DNA of 64,000 nt, taken from Streptantibioticus rubrisoli (GTDB lineage Bacteria > Actinomycetota > Actinomycetes > Streptomycetales > Streptomycetaceae). The DNA is taken from contig NZ_JANFNH010000013.1 of the NCBI RefSeq assembly GCF_024436055.1, forward strand, positions 62,001-126,000, written 5' to 3'. Below, piece after piece: positions 19,415 to 28,798 of this stretch. The notes under the pieces are model-generated. The model did no database searches, was not told the origin of the DNA, and saw only the letters and a list, made by a program, of their open reading frames with translations. The translations under genes were made by a program, and so were the position numbers. Positions within the stretch are counted from its first letter, which is position 1; every line of letters starts with the position of its first letter.

Positions 19415-21043
19415 TCAGACGTAGGGGAGTTCCACCGGCGCCAGTTCATGGAACAGATCGCCCGGCCCCGGATTGTGCGGATGCGTACCACCGCCAAGGT
19501 GGTTGACCACCCCCCACACCGCGTTCAACGCGGTCGTCACCGCTCCCTCGGCGAAACCGGCCGTCCAGGAGACGTCATCACCACACAGGAAGAAACCGCG
19601 GTGCTGCGGGTCCACCGTGTCCTGCATGAACTGGGTGAACAGCCGCCGCTGGTAACGGTACTGGCCGGGCAGGTTCGACTTGAACGCGCCCATGAAGTGC
19701 GGTTCCGTCTCCCAGGTGATGGTGATCGGGTCGCCGATGATGTGTGAACGGATGTCGACGTTCGGATGGATCGCCGTCAGACCGGTCAGCAGCGCCTCAA
19801 GCCGCTCGGCCGCGGAAAGCGTGGCGTACTTCAGCGAATCGTCGTTCCAGGTGTACGAAAGGCACATGACCGCGGGCCGATCCGGACCGTCCTCGAAGAG
19901 GTAGACACCGCGCGGCATCCGGTCGGTGAGCGTCATGCCCATCACATCGTGCCCGGTGTCCGGATCGGCATCCCGCCAGAAAGGCCGGTCGACCAGCACG
20001 AAAAGCTTTGACGACCCCATGTAGTGGGTGCGCTCCACCGCGGTCCAGTGCTCGGTGGGCAGAATCCGCGGATCGCAGTCGATGCGGTGCAGCAGCGTCC
20101 ACACATGAGGGGTGAAGACGACCGCCGGATACTCCCGAACGGTGTCGTCCGCGTCCGTCACCGAAAAGCCGTCCGGGGTACGGCGGATCCGGGTGACGGC
20201 GGGCCGGGGAGCACCGCCATGCAGCGCGGCCAGTGAGGTCCCGGCGGGCCAGTGCGCCAGGTCGGCGGGGCTGTGCCGCCACAGTCCGCGCGGCACCTGC
20301 TGGCAGCCGCCGGCTATGCCCACCTGGTTGTCGTCCGCCTCGGTGAACACCACCCGCAGGATCTCCAGGAACGAGTTGGGGAAATCGGTGTCCCAACCGC
20401 CGGTGCCGAATCCCACCTGGCCGAAGATCTCCCGGTGCCGGAACGACTGGAACGTGGGGGAGGTGGCCAGGAAGCCGTAGAACGACTGGTCGTCGAACTC
20501 CATGACCAGCCGGTTCCACACCAGTTTCAGGGTTTCCACATCGCCGCGCCGCATCGCGTCACGCACCGTGGACAGTTCGGCCCGCTCCTGGAGCGCCTTG
20601 TCCCAGGCGTCGGCCACTTCCTGGTAGATCCCGGGCAACTCCTCGACCGAACGCGCGGTATGGCGGCGGCCATTGAGGTCGATGACCGTGCTGGGGGTGC
20701 TCGGTGCCAGCGGATTGGGAAACGGAAAGGTGCGCAGGCCCAGCAGGTCGATGTAGTGGAACAGCGACCGGGCGGACAGCGGAAAACGCATCGCGCCCAT
20801 TTCGGCGACCCGTTCGGGGTCCTCGGGAAACGGCACGGAACGCATTCGGCCGCCCAACTGCTCGGCCTCGTAAAGCACCGGGCGCAGCCCGAGTCGCATC
20901 AGCTCGTAGGCGGCGGTGATACCCGCCATACCGCCGCCGACGACGGCGACCTCGGTTCCGGCCGTGCCCGGCGGCAGGCTGCCGAGCCCGGCCGGATGGC
21001 GTAGCCAGCTGTCGTACGAGAACGGAAAATCCGGCACGAGCAT
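19415..21043 (-). CDS. FAD-dependent amine oxidase / amino-acid 2-monooxygenase family protein (candidate arginine 2-monooxygenase)
   Basis: A 542-residue flavoenzyme of the monoamine oxidase/tryptophan 2-monooxygenase group. The dinucleotide-binding motif VGGGMAGITAAYEL is near residue 34 and is followed by EAEQLGGRM. The C-terminal FAD motif is GDDVSWTAGFAEGAV near 498. Members of this group oxidatively decarboxylate amino acids to amides; an arginine-specific one gives 4-guanidinobutyramide for polyketide starter units. The same cluster carries an agmatinase-family hydrolase and a discrete AT, so arginine is the inferred substrate, not proven by sequence. It is the last gene of a minus-strand run that also has the LAL regulator, metallophosphoesterase and phosphopantetheinyl transferase, 39 bases after the last of these. 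Confidence 0.88.
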   Translation of the reverse strand: MLVPDFPFSYDSWLRHPAGLGSLPPGTAGTEVAVVGGGMAGITAAYELMRLGLRPVLYEAEQLGGRMRSVPFPEDPERVAEMGAMRFPLSARSLFHYIDLLGLRTFPFPNPLAPSTPSTVIDLNGRRHTARSVEELPGIYQEVADAWDKALQERAELSTVRDAMRRGDVETLKLVWNRLVMEFDDQSFYGFLATSPTFQSFRHREIFGQVGFGTGGWDTDFPNSFLEILRVVFTEADDNQVGIAGGCQQVPRGLWRHSPADLAHWPAGTSLAALHGGAPRPAVTRIRRTPDGFSVTDADDTVREYPAVVFTPHVWTLLHRIDCDPRILPTEHWTAVERTHYMGSSKLFVLVDRPFWRDADPDTGHDVMGMTLTDRMPRGVYLFEDGPDRPAVMCLSYTWNDDSLKYATLSAAERLEALLTGLTAIHPNVDIRSHIIGDPITITWETEPHFMGAFKSNLPGQYRYQRRLFTQFMQDTVDPQHRGFFLCGDDVSWTAGFAEGAVTTALNAVWGVVNHLGGGTHPHNPGPGDLFHELAPVELPYV

Positions 21044-21082
21044 GAACTCACGCTATTTTCCGCCGCGTTGTGCGGCCAACCC

Positions 21083-21802
21083 CTACCGACCCTGGTTTCC
21101 GGTGGCGGTCGGGGTGGAATTCAGCGATTCCATCGCGGGCAGTGCGATGGCGGTGACGATCAGCCCCCGCCTGGCCGCCCAGCGGCCGGAGAACGCGTCC
21201 ACCCACCGACCGGAGGAGTGGCGTGCCGGACGCAGCACCCGCGCGTCGAACGTACCGGAACTGCCCGAGACGTTGGTGGCCTCGGTGGCGAAGGCGAGCC
21301 GCGCGTCAGCGAAGTCGAGTTCGCTGCGCATCATCGGGTACCACGCCTTGTAGACGCACTCCTTGGCGCTGAACAGCAGCCGGTCCCGGTGCACCGAGCC
21401 GGGCGCCGCCGCCCGTACCCAGGACAACTCACTGGGCAGCGCGATCGACTCCACCACTCCGGCGCGCAGCGGGAGATCCGGTTCGGCGTCTATGCCGACG
21501 GTGGCCATGTCCGTCGCCCTGGCCAGCGCCGCCGCCCGGTAGCCGTCGCAGTGCGTCATGCTGCCGACGATCCCGTCCGGCCAGCGCGGCGCGTTGCGCA
21601 CCCCCGGCAGCACCGGCGAGGGCGGCAGACCGAGCTCCGCCAACGCCCGCCGGGCACAGGACCGTACGGTGGTGAACTCCCGCCGCCTGCGCTCCACCGA
21701 GTTACCGAGCAACTCCCGTTCCTGCGGGAAGAGTTGGTCCTCGCCGCAGTCCTCGAACGCCTCGGCGCAGGCCACCGTCGCCGGGAGCAGTTCGCCTATC
21801 AC
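21083..21802 (-). CDS. 4'-phosphopantetheinyl transferase (Sfp/EntD type)
   Basis: A 239-residue enzyme that converts apo-ACP domains to the holo form, needed to activate the PKS. The EntD-like N-terminal region (LFPQER, RRREFTTVRSCARRAL) is followed by the Mg-binding motif VGIDAEPD near residue 124 and FSAKECVYKAW near 167. The GTG start at 21802 overlaps the stop of the metallophosphoesterase gene (GTGA, 21799-21802). Metallophosphoesterase-phosphopantetheinyl transferase pairs of this kind are common in Streptomyces. Confidence 0.94.
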   Translation of the reverse strand: MIGELLPATVACAEAFEDCGEDQLFPQERELLGNSVERRRREFTTVRSCARRALAELGLPPSPVLPGVRNAPRWPDGIVGSMTHCDGYRAAALARATDMATVGIDAEPDLPLRAGVVESIALPSELSWVRAAAPGSVHRDRLLFSAKECVYKAWYPMMRSELDFADARLAFATEATNVSGSSGTFDARVLRPARHSSGRWVDAFSGRWAARRGLIVTAIALPAMESLNSTPTATGNQGR

Positions 21803-22710
21803 GCGCCGTCCTCCTTGTCCTTGCCGTCCTCCGGGTACGGCAGGATCTGCCGCAGCAGCCCGCGCGGATGGCCGCGGCGCCGCCACTCGCGGGGATAGCC
21901 GATCGAGACCTCCTCGAACCGGATTCCGTCGTGCCAGGTCGTCCTGGGGATGTGCAGATGCCCGTAGACCATCACCGCGGTGTTGAACCGGCGGTGCCAG
22001 TCGGCGGTCAGCTCGGTGCCGCACCACTGGGCGAACTCCGGGTGCCACAGCACGTCCGTCGGCTCACGCACCAGCGGATAGTGGTTGACCAGCACCAGCG
22101 GCACCGAGGGATCGTGCGCCGCCAGCCGCCGCTCGGTCTCCCGCACCCGGGCCCGGCACCAGGCGTCGCGGCTCGGATACGGGTCCGGGTGCAGCAGGTA
22201 CTCGTCGGTGCACACGATGCCCGCCTCGTGCGCCCGGGCCAGCGACTCCTCCTTCGTCGCGGTGCCGGGCACCCGGAAGGTGTAGTCGTACAGCAGGAAC
22301 AGCGGCGCCACCGCCACCGGCCCCTGCGCTCCCCGCCACACCGGGTACTCGTCCTCCGGGGTGACCACACCCAGGCCGCGGCACAGTTCCACCAGGTGCC
22401 GGTAGCGCTGCTCACCGCGCAGTTGCCGCGGCTCCTCGCGCGGCGTCCACAGCTCATGGTTCCCCGGCGCCCAGATGACCTTCGCGAAACGGTCGGTGAG
22501 CAGCCTCAGCGCCCACTCGATGTCCTTCGTCAGCTCACCGACGTCCCCGGCGACGATCAGCCAGTCGTCGTCGCTCGTCGGGCGCAGCGACTCGGTGATG
22601 GGGCGGTTGTCCGGCATGCCGATGTGCAGGTCGCTGACGGCGAGCAGCCGTCCGTCGGGTCTGCCGGGTGTGGGGCCGGGCGCCGGGGTGTCAGGCGCTG
22701 TGTGCGACAT
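21799..22710 (-). CDS. Calcineurin-like metallophosphoesterase
   Basis: A 303-residue metallophosphoesterase with the ordered metal-ligand motifs SDLHIG (near residue 27), GDVGEL (near 55), PGNHELW (near 83), NHYPL (near 209) and GHLH (near 249). The substrate is unknown; hydrolysis of a phosphoester or nucleotide by-product is possible. It is coupled to the downstream phosphopantetheinyl transferase and overlaps the end of the LAL regulator gene by 20 bases, so all three are probably one operon. Confidence 0.9.
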   Translation of the reverse strand: MSHTAPDTPAPGPTPGRPDGRLLAVSDLHIGMPDNRPITESLRPTSDDDWLIVAGDVGELTKDIEWALRLLTDRFAKVIWAPGNHELWTPREEPRQLRGEQRYRHLVELCRGLGVVTPEDEYPVWRGAQGPVAVAPLFLLYDYTFRVPGTATKEESLARAHEAGIVCTDEYLLHPDPYPSRDAWCRARVRETERRLAAHDPSVPLVLVNHYPLVREPTDVLWHPEFAQWCGTELTADWHRRFNTAVMVYGHLHIPRTTWHDGIRFEEVSIGYPREWRRRGHPRGLLRQILPYPEDGKDKEDGA

Positions 22711-25552
22711 CGCTGTCCAAACTGACCGGGAGGTCCTGGCGGTGACTTATGTTGATCTTGCGGTAGACGCGGGTGAGGTGCTGCTCAACCGTACTGATCG
22801 TGATGAACAGCTTGGCCGCGATCTCGCGGTTGGTGTAGCCGTACACGGCCAGCGAGGCGACCCGTCGCTCCGCGTCGGTGAGCGAGGCCACCGCTGCGCT
22901 GTCCGCCCGTCCGGCGCTCGCCGACTCCCCGGCCGCCTCCGACGAGCCGCCGCGCACCGAGGTGGGTTGCAGCGAACGGTACAACTCCTCGGCGCCGCAG
23001 CCCTCAGCCATCCGCCAGGCCCGGCGGACCAGCAGCCTGCCCTTGGCCACCTCGCCGAGCTGCTTGTGCGCCTGGCCCAGATCGGCCAGCGCCCGGGCCA
23101 TCTCGTAGCAGTCGCCGCCCGACTGCAGCGCGGTGATCGCCTGGCCGAGCAGTTTGGGTCGCTCCGCGGGCGGCAGGGTCGAGGCCAGCAGCCGCCGTGC
23201 CATGCCGCGGATCCGCGGCTGCGACTCGGGGGCGCGCGCGAGCTGGTCCTTGGCCCACTCGGCGGCCTTGTCATGGTTGTCCAACGCCAGCCATGTCTCC
23301 GCCATGCCCAACCGCCATGGCGCCAGGGCTGCCGAGTCCATGCCCCAGGCGCGCATCCGCTCGCCGCAGGCCGCCAAGTCGGTCATCGCGGCGTGGTGGC
23401 GGCCGGTGGCCAACTGGTGGCGGCCGCGCGCGTACAGGTAGTGCGCGCCGTACCGGGTGGCGTACATCGCCTCCGGTACCGGGGACTCCAGCAGCTCAGC
23501 CGCGGTGTCGTGGTGGCCCATCGCGGTCCTGGCCTCGACCAGGGTGGCCAGCGGCATGCCGATGCCAACCCCCCAGCCGTTGGCCGGAAGCTGCTCCAGG
23601 GCCTGCTCGGCGCACTCGACCGCCTTGGTCAGATGCCCGCGGCGGTACGCGATCTGCGCCCGTACCGCGTTGAACATGGCCAGCCAGCTCGGCGCGTTAC
23701 GGGCATCAGCCTCCGCCAGCAGCCGGTCGCACCACAACGTCGCCGGACCCAGCCGCTCCGTGTACACCAGCGCCAGCAGCGCCGTCTTGAGCACCTGCCG
23801 GGACAGATCGGTCAACCGCGTGCTGCGCAGGACCTGTTCGGCCTGCTCGGCCACGGCGTCCTCGGGCTCCTGGCGCAGCGCCGCCTGGAGCGCGCTGAGC
23901 GCCTTCAGCGGCATCGCCGCCGCGGTGGTGATGCGTCCGCTGTGCTCCTGGCCCGGCCATTCCTTGACCTTGCCCAGCGTCCCGGGGTACGTGGTGGTCA
24001 ACAGCACTCGGGCGGCCTGTAGTTGGCTGCCCAGCTGGGCGTCGGGCTCCTTGGCCATCACCTCGTTGACCTGGCGGATCGCGGCTGCGGCATCGTCCAT
24101 CTGGCCGTTCCACAGCATGCCGAGCGCCAACTGCAGCGTCTGGCTGGGCGGCAGCAGACCGGCCCGCGCGGGCGCAGCCAGCGACTGCAACTGCTGTGCC
24201 GACGCGGACGGCTTGACCCGCCAGAGGATCTCCGCCAGCTCCGCCCTGATCGCCAGCCGCTGCTGGTCGTCGGGGCAGCGCCGCTCGGCGGTCTGCAGAC
24301 AGCGGGTGGCGAACGCGACCTCGTCGTCGGTGAGCGCCCAGCGCGCCGCCTCCCGCAGCACCTCCGGTACCCACTCCTCGTGGGGTGCGGGCGGCTCGTG
24401 GTCGATCAACTGGTGTGCGACGGCGGTCGGACTCGCGCCGTCCTCGTACAGCAACCGCGCGGCCCGCCAGCGCAGTTGGGCGGCCGACTCGGCGGGCAGG
24501 TCCTCCAGTACCGCCTCGCGCACCGCCTCGTGGCGGAACGCGGTGCCCGACGCGTTGAGGATGCCCGCTTCGGCGAGCGCGGCGATGGCCTGACGAGTGA
24601 TCAGCTCCTCAAGCCCTACCAGGCCGCACAGCAGTGGTACCGCCTCGGCAGCGCCCAGCACCGCGATGCCCCGGGCGGTCGACACGCTGTCCTCGCCTGC
24701 GCGGTGTACGCAGGCCAGTGCGGCCTGCCGGAACATCTCGCCCGCCTTTGGCGTCAGCGCCGTCCGGCCGCCGGTGCCCGGGGCCGGGCGCGGGGTGTCG
24801 TCCAGATAGCCGTGCAGCAGCAGCGGGTTGCCACCGGTGGCCGCGTGGAAGGCGGGGGTGAGCCGGTCGGCGTCCACCGTGCCGAACACGTCGGCCAGCA
24901 GCCGGTTGACGCCCTGTTCGGACAGCGGACCGAGTCGTATGTTGCACCGGTCGAGCTGGTGGCGCAGCTCCCTGACCGCGGCGGGTGTGCCGCCGCTCCG
25001 GCCGCCGCAGGCGACCAGCAGCGCGGGCCGGTTGGCGGGTAGTCGGCGGACGGCGTACGCCAGGCAGGTCAGCGACTGCGGGTCGGCGAACTGCACGTCG
25101 TCGATGGCGATCAGCAGCGGTTGCTGGGCGGTGAGCTCCGCGAGGATGCGGTGGAACCCGCGCAGGATGGCCAGCGGTACCTGAGGGTCCGGTTCGCCCG
25201 GGTGTGGGCCGTGCTCGGACGGCAGTGGGAACAGCAGCGGTGGCAGGCCGTCGGCGAGTGGCGGCAGCCCCTGGAGCAACTGCTCCAACACCGCGTAGGG
25301 GAAGGCCTGTTCCGAGGGCGCGGCGACCGCGCTGAGCAACTGGACGCCGGAGGACATGACATGCTCCGACACGTGGTTCAGCAGTGCCGTCTTGCCCGAA
25401 CCCGCGGCCCCGCTGATGACACCGATGCGGCCTCGGCCGTCCGATCTCCCGGCGAAAAACCGGGTGAGCCGAGCCCTCTCCTCATCCCGCTCGATCAACA
25501 ACTCTTCAATTCCTTCCCCGTTAAACACGCGCAGAAATCCGGGGGCCGTCAA
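22691..25552 (-). CDS. LAL-family LuxR transcriptional regulator
   Basis: A 953-residue (at most) large ATP-binding LuxR regulator, a typical pathway-specific activator in macrolide and polyene clusters. The AAA domain has Walker A SGAAGSGKTALL near residue 45 and a Walker B-like LIAIDDVQFADPQSL near 145. A long helical, TPR-like middle follows. The C terminus is a LuxR HTH (LTDAERRVASLAVYGYTNRE). The start is uncertain. The longest frame begins at a TTG (25552) without a good ribosome site. A later TTG within ELLIERDEE has GAAGGA about eight bases upstream and fits the family N terminus better. It faces the accB-like gene across a 580-bp gap. Confidence 0.93.
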   Translation of the reverse strand: MTAPGFLRVFNGEGIEELLIERDEERARLTRFFAGRSDGRGRIGVISGAAGSGKTALLNHVSEHVMSSGVQLLSAVAAPSEQAFPYAVLEQLLQGLPPLADGLPPLLFPLPSEHGPHPGEPDPQVPLAILRGFHRILAELTAQQPLLIAIDDVQFADPQSLTCLAYAVRRLPANRPALLVACGGRSGGTPAAVRELRHQLDRCNIRLGPLSEQGVNRLLADVFGTVDADRLTPAFHAATGGNPLLLHGYLDDTPRPAPGTGGRTALTPKAGEMFRQAALACVHRAGEDSVSTARGIAVLGAAEAVPLLCGLVGLEELITRQAIAALAEAGILNASGTAFRHEAVREAVLEDLPAESAAQLRWRAARLLYEDGASPTAVAHQLIDHEPPAPHEEWVPEVLREAARWALTDDEVAFATRCLQTAERRCPDDQQRLAIRAELAEILWRVKPSASAQQLQSLAAPARAGLLPPSQTLQLALGMLWNGQMDDAAAAIRQVNEVMAKEPDAQLGSQLQAARVLLTTTYPGTLGKVKEWPGQEHSGRITTAAAMPLKALSALQAALRQEPEDAVAEQAEQVLRSTRLTDLSRQVLKTALLALVYTERLGPATLWCDRLLAEADARNAPSWLAMFNAVRAQIAYRRGHLTKAVECAEQALEQLPANGWGVGIGMPLATLVEARTAMGHHDTAAELLESPVPEAMYATRYGAHYLYARGRHQLATGRHHAAMTDLAACGERMRAWGMDSAALAPWRLGMAETWLALDNHDKAAEWAKDQLARAPESQPRIRGMARRLLASTLPPAERPKLLGQAITALQSGGDCYEMARALADLGQAHKQLGEVAKGRLLVRRAWRMAEGCGAEELYRSLQPTSVRGGSSEAAGESASAGRADSAAVASLTDAERRVASLAVYGYTNREIAAKLFITISTVEQHLTRVYRKINISHRQDLPVSLDSDVAHSA

Positions 25553-26133
25553 GGAGGCCGGTCAGGTGACGTTCCGCTACCGGCGGTTGAGTTACCGAAC
25601 GGTAGTCCTGGAGGTTCCGGAATACGTCTCACGCCTCGCGGGCTCGTAATACCCCTAAGTGGGCCACGGATCGTGCTCCTTCCCCCGCATGCTCCCCAGG
25701 ACGACGCCAACCCGCTGCGCGGTTCAGGTCAGTTACGCGCAGGGTTGGTCACATGACGTCGACCGGTGCCTCTGGCCGAAGGCTCATTGGGAACTCTAGC
25801 AACGACCCCCACCGGCGAAGAAAAGCATGGGCGAGGTGCGCGCCACGTGAAAGTAACGTGGAAATCACCAGCCGGTGAACGGCCTGTTGAATCGATATGG
25901 GGCCGATGTCACGGTCATCGGGCCAGTGGCCTGATCGAGTCGGTCGTGACCGCTGGTCACGGCGGTTTAGGGGGTGGTGGGCGGGCGGTAGGGGGCGATG
26001 GTGGTGGAAGTCTCACCGCTGTGAGGGTTTGAATCGTCGAACGTGGGTGCGGAAGGCCCCGCAGACGCCGATGCCGACCCACGGCTTCGGACCACTATGT
26101 CGCCCGCACACCGGGCCGGGGGTGGAGCTGACC
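25553..26133. promoter_or_regulatory. 580-bp divergent intergenic region upstream of the LAL regulator and carboxylase genes
   Basis: No convincing gene is seen. It holds a small inverted repeat TACCG-AA-CGGTA at 25593-25604, an inverted TTAGGGG heptamer (CCCCTAA, 25652-25658) matching those before the rml operon, and two ACGTG-containing direct repeats near 25844-25863. Parts are less GC-rich than the flanking genes, as usual for promoters. Binding by the LAL regulator is inferred only. Confidence 0.5.
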
Positions 26134-27717
26134 ATGACGACGATGATCGAGGCCACGCCTTGGGACGGTGACGCCTACGGGCGTGTGGCGGAGCTGCGCG
26201 CGATTCGTGAGCAGGTGCGGCGGGGGCCGAGTGAGCGGGCGACTGAGGCGCAGCATGCCAAGGGGAAGTTGACTGCGCGTGAGCGGATCGAGCTGTTGCT
26301 GGATGCGGGGTCGTTCCACGAGGTGGAGCCGTTGCGGCGGCATCGTGCGTCGGGGTTCGGGTTGGAGGCGAGGCGGCCGTACACCGATGGTGTGATCACG
26401 GGGTGGGGGACCGTGCATGGGCGCACGGTGTTTGTGTACGCGCATGATTTCCGGATCTTTGGTGGTGCGTTGGGTGAGGCGCATGCGCAGAAGATCCACA
26501 AGATCATGGACAAGGCGATCGCGGCGGGTGCGCCGTTGGTGTCGCTCAACGATGGTGCGGGGGCTCGGATCCAGGAGGGTGTCAGCGCTCTTGCTGGCTA
26601 CGGTGGGATCTTCCAGCGCAACACCAGGGCTTCGGGGGTGATCCCGCAGATCTCGGTGATGCTGGGCCCGTGCGCCGGAGGCGCCGCCTACAGTCCGGCG
26701 TTGACGGATTTTGTGTTCATGGTGCGGGAGACCTCGCAGATGTTCATCACCGGGCCGGATGTGGTGCAGGCGGTGACGGGGGAGAAGGTCTCGCAGAACG
26801 GTCTGGGTGGTGCGGATGTGCATGCCGAGACCTCGGGCGTGGCGCACTTCGCGTACGACGACGAAGGCACCTGCATCGAGGAAGTCCGATACCTGCTGTC
26901 GCTGCTGCCCTCCAACAACCGCCAGATGCCGCCCGCGGTGGACTGCCAGGACCCTGCCACCCGGCGCGGTGACGCGTTGTTGAGCCTCGTGCCGGTGGAC
27001 GGCAGCCGTCCATATGACATGCGCAAGGTGATCGAGGAGATCGTCGATGACGGCGAGTTCCTTGAGGTGCATGAGCGGTGGGCGACGAACATCATCTGTG
27101 CGCTGTCTAGGCTGGATGGGCAGGTGGTGGGGATTGTCGCGAACCAGCCGCAGACGTTGGCGGGTGTGCTGGACATCGAGGCGTCGGAGAAGGCCGCGCG
27201 TTTTGTGCAGATGTGTGACGCGTTCAACATTCCGATCGTGACGTTGCTGGATGTGCCGGGGTTCTTGCCGGGGGTGGATCAGGAGCATGGCGGGATCATC
27301 CGGCATGGTGCGAAGTTGTTGTACGCGTACTGCAACGCCACGGTGCCGCGGATCTCGCTGATTTTGCGCAAGGCGTATGGGGGTGCGTACATCGTGATGG
27401 ACTCGCAGTCCATCGGTGCGGATTTGACCTATGCCTGGCCGACGAACGAGATCGCGGTGATGGGTGCCGAGGGCGCGGCGAACGTGATCTTCCGTCGGCA
27501 GATCGCGGAGGCGGATGATCCGGACGCGATGCGGGCGGCGATGGTCAAGGAGTACAAGTCCGAGTTGATGCATCCGTACTACGCGGCCGAACGCGGCCTG
27601 GTCGATGACGTGATCGATCCGGTCGAGACCCGCGAGGTGCTGATCCGCTCGTTGGCGATGCTGCGTACCAAGCACGCTGATCTTCCGTCCCGCAAGCACG
27701 GCAACCCGCCGACGTAA
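26134..27717 (+). CDS. Acyl-CoA carboxylase beta subunit (propionyl/acetyl-CoA carboxylase carboxyltransferase)
   Basis: A 527-residue biotin-dependent carboxyltransferase beta chain, full length for the family. Two crotonase-like lobes are evident: the first with [16 protein letters not shown] and the oxyanion loop [13 protein letters not shown], the second with [26 protein letters not shown] and [13 protein letters not shown]. It supplies malonyl- or methylmalonyl-type extender units, presumably for the adjacent PKS. No alpha (biotin) chain is in the window, so it would use one encoded elsewhere. The ATG at 26134 has GGTGGAG just upstream and begins at the conserved N terminus; the frame is open about 240 bases further but without homology. 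Confidence 0.95.
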   Translation: MTTMIEATPWDGDAYGRVAELRAIREQVRRGPSERATEAQHAKGKLTARERIELLLDAGSFHEVEPLRRHRASGFGLEARRPYTDGVITGWGTVHGRTVFVYAHDFRIFGGALGEAHAQKIHKIMDKAIAAGAPLVSLNDGAGARIQEGVSALAGYGGIFQRNTRASGVIPQISVMLGPCAGGAAYSPALTDFVFMVRETSQMFITGPDVVQAVTGEKVSQNGLGGADVHAETSGVAHFAYDDEGTCIEEVRYLLSLLPSNNRQMPPAVDCQDPATRRGDALLSLVPVDGSRPYDMRKVIEEIVDDGEFLEVHERWATNIICALSRLDGQVVGIVANQPQTLAGVLDIEASEKAARFVQMCDAFNIPIVTLLDVPGFLPGVDQEHGGIIRHGAKLLYAYCNATVPRISLILRKAYGGAYIVMDSQSIGADLTYAWPTNEIAVMGAEGAANVIFRRQIAEADDPDAMRAAMVKEYKSELMHPYYAAERGLVDDVIDPVETREVLIRSLAMLRTKHADLPSRKHGNPPT

Positions 27718-27757
27718 AGCCGACACCCCCCACACGAGAAAGGCACCGGCTACCACC

Positions 27758-28756
27758 ATGAGCCCGAACAACCACGGCGTGATCCCACCCCGCGGACCAG
27801 AGGTGACCGAACGGACCCTGACCTACGCGGGGTTAGCGACGTTCGGCAGGGTGCCCCGACTGGACGAGGTGGGGGAGACGGACATCGCGGTGGTCGGGGT
27901 GCCCTTCGACTCCGGCGTCTCCTACCGGCCCGGGGCGCGGTTCGGCGGCAACGCGATACGTGAGGCGTCCCGCCAACTGCGCCCGTACAACCCGGCGCAG
28001 CAGGTCTACCCGTTCCACTTCGCCCAGGTCGCGGACGCCGGGGACATCACCGCCAACCCGCACAACCTCCACGAGGCGGTGGAGACCATCGAGTCCGCCG
28101 CCAGTGAACTCATCGACAGCGGCGCCCGGTTGATGACGCTCGGCGGTGACCACACCATCGCGCTGCCACTGCTGCGGGCGGTGTCCCGTAAGCACGGTCC
28201 GGTCGCGCTGCTGCACTTCGACGCCCATCTGGACACCTGGGACACGCACTTCGGCGAGAAGTACACCCACGGCACGCCGTTCCGCCGGGCGGTGGAGGAG
28301 GGCATCCTCGACACCTCCGCCCTCTCGCACGTGGGTACCCGAGGCCCGATCTACCACCAGGACGACCTGGACGAGGACGCCAAGCTGGGCTTCGGCATCG
28401 TCACGTCCGCCGATGTGATGCGGCGCGGTGTGGACGAGGTGGTGCAGCAGCTACGCGAACGCATCGGCGAGCGCCCGCTCTACATCTCCGTCGACATCGA
28501 TGTCCTGGACCCGTCCCACGCCCCGGGCACCGGCACCCCCGAGGCGGGCGGCCTGACCTCGCGCGAACTGCTGGAAATCATCCGCGGCCTGTCCGCCTGC
28601 CACCTGGTCTCGGCCGACCTGGTCGAGGTGGCCCCCGCCTACGACCACGCCGAGATCACCGCGGTGGCGGCCTCGCACACAGCGTACGAACTGGTCACCA
28701 TCATGTCCCGACAGATGGGCCCGGCCCGCTGGTCGGGGCAACGGGGCGGTAGCTAG
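27758..28756 (+). CDS. Agmatinase-family ureohydrolase (agmatinase / guanidinobutyrase)
   Basis: A 332-residue manganese ureohydrolase that removes urea from a guanidino compound to leave an amine. All metal-ligand motifs are present: [10 protein letters not shown] near residue 127, [11 protein letters not shown] near 152, and [19 protein letters not shown] near 244. It lies 40 bases after the carboxylase gene and before a strong terminator, so it appears to end the biosynthetic block. In amino-capped polyketide pathways this enzyme converts a guanidinobutyryl-capped chain to the aminobutyryl form. An ordinary agmatine- or guanidinobutyrate-degrading role remains possible. Confidence 0.93.
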   Translation: MSPNNHGVIPPRGPEVTERTLTYAGLATFGRVPRLDEVGETDIAVVGVPFDSGVSYRPGARFGGNAIREASRQLRPYNPAQQVYPFHFAQVADAGDITANPHNLHEAVETIESAASELIDSGARLMTLGGDHTIALPLLRAVSRKHGPVALLHFDAHLDTWDTHFGEKYTHGTPFRRAVEEGILDTSALSHVGTRGPIYHQDDLDEDAKLGFGIVTSADVMRRGVDEVVQQLRERIGERPLYISVDIDVLDPSHAPGTGTPEAGGLTSRELLEIIRGLSACHLVSADLVEVAPAYDHAEITAVAASHTAYELVTIMSRQMGPARWSGQRGGS

Positions 28757-28767
28757 GCCGACGCGGC

Positions 28768-28798
28768 AAGCCCGGGGCGTGGCTGGCGCCCCGGGCTT
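28768..28798 (+). terminator. Terminator after the ureohydrolase gene
   Basis: A perfect 12-bp stem (28768-28779 with 28787-28798) has a seven-base loop and is followed by TTGA. It begins 12 bases after the ureohydrolase stop and overlaps the nominal start of the next reading frame. Confidence 0.85.

Noticed and set aside
25766-26032. 88-codon plus-strand frame upstream of the carboxylase gene
   Set aside because: Gly-rich composition, no ribosome site and no conserved motif; more likely part of the divergent regulatory region.
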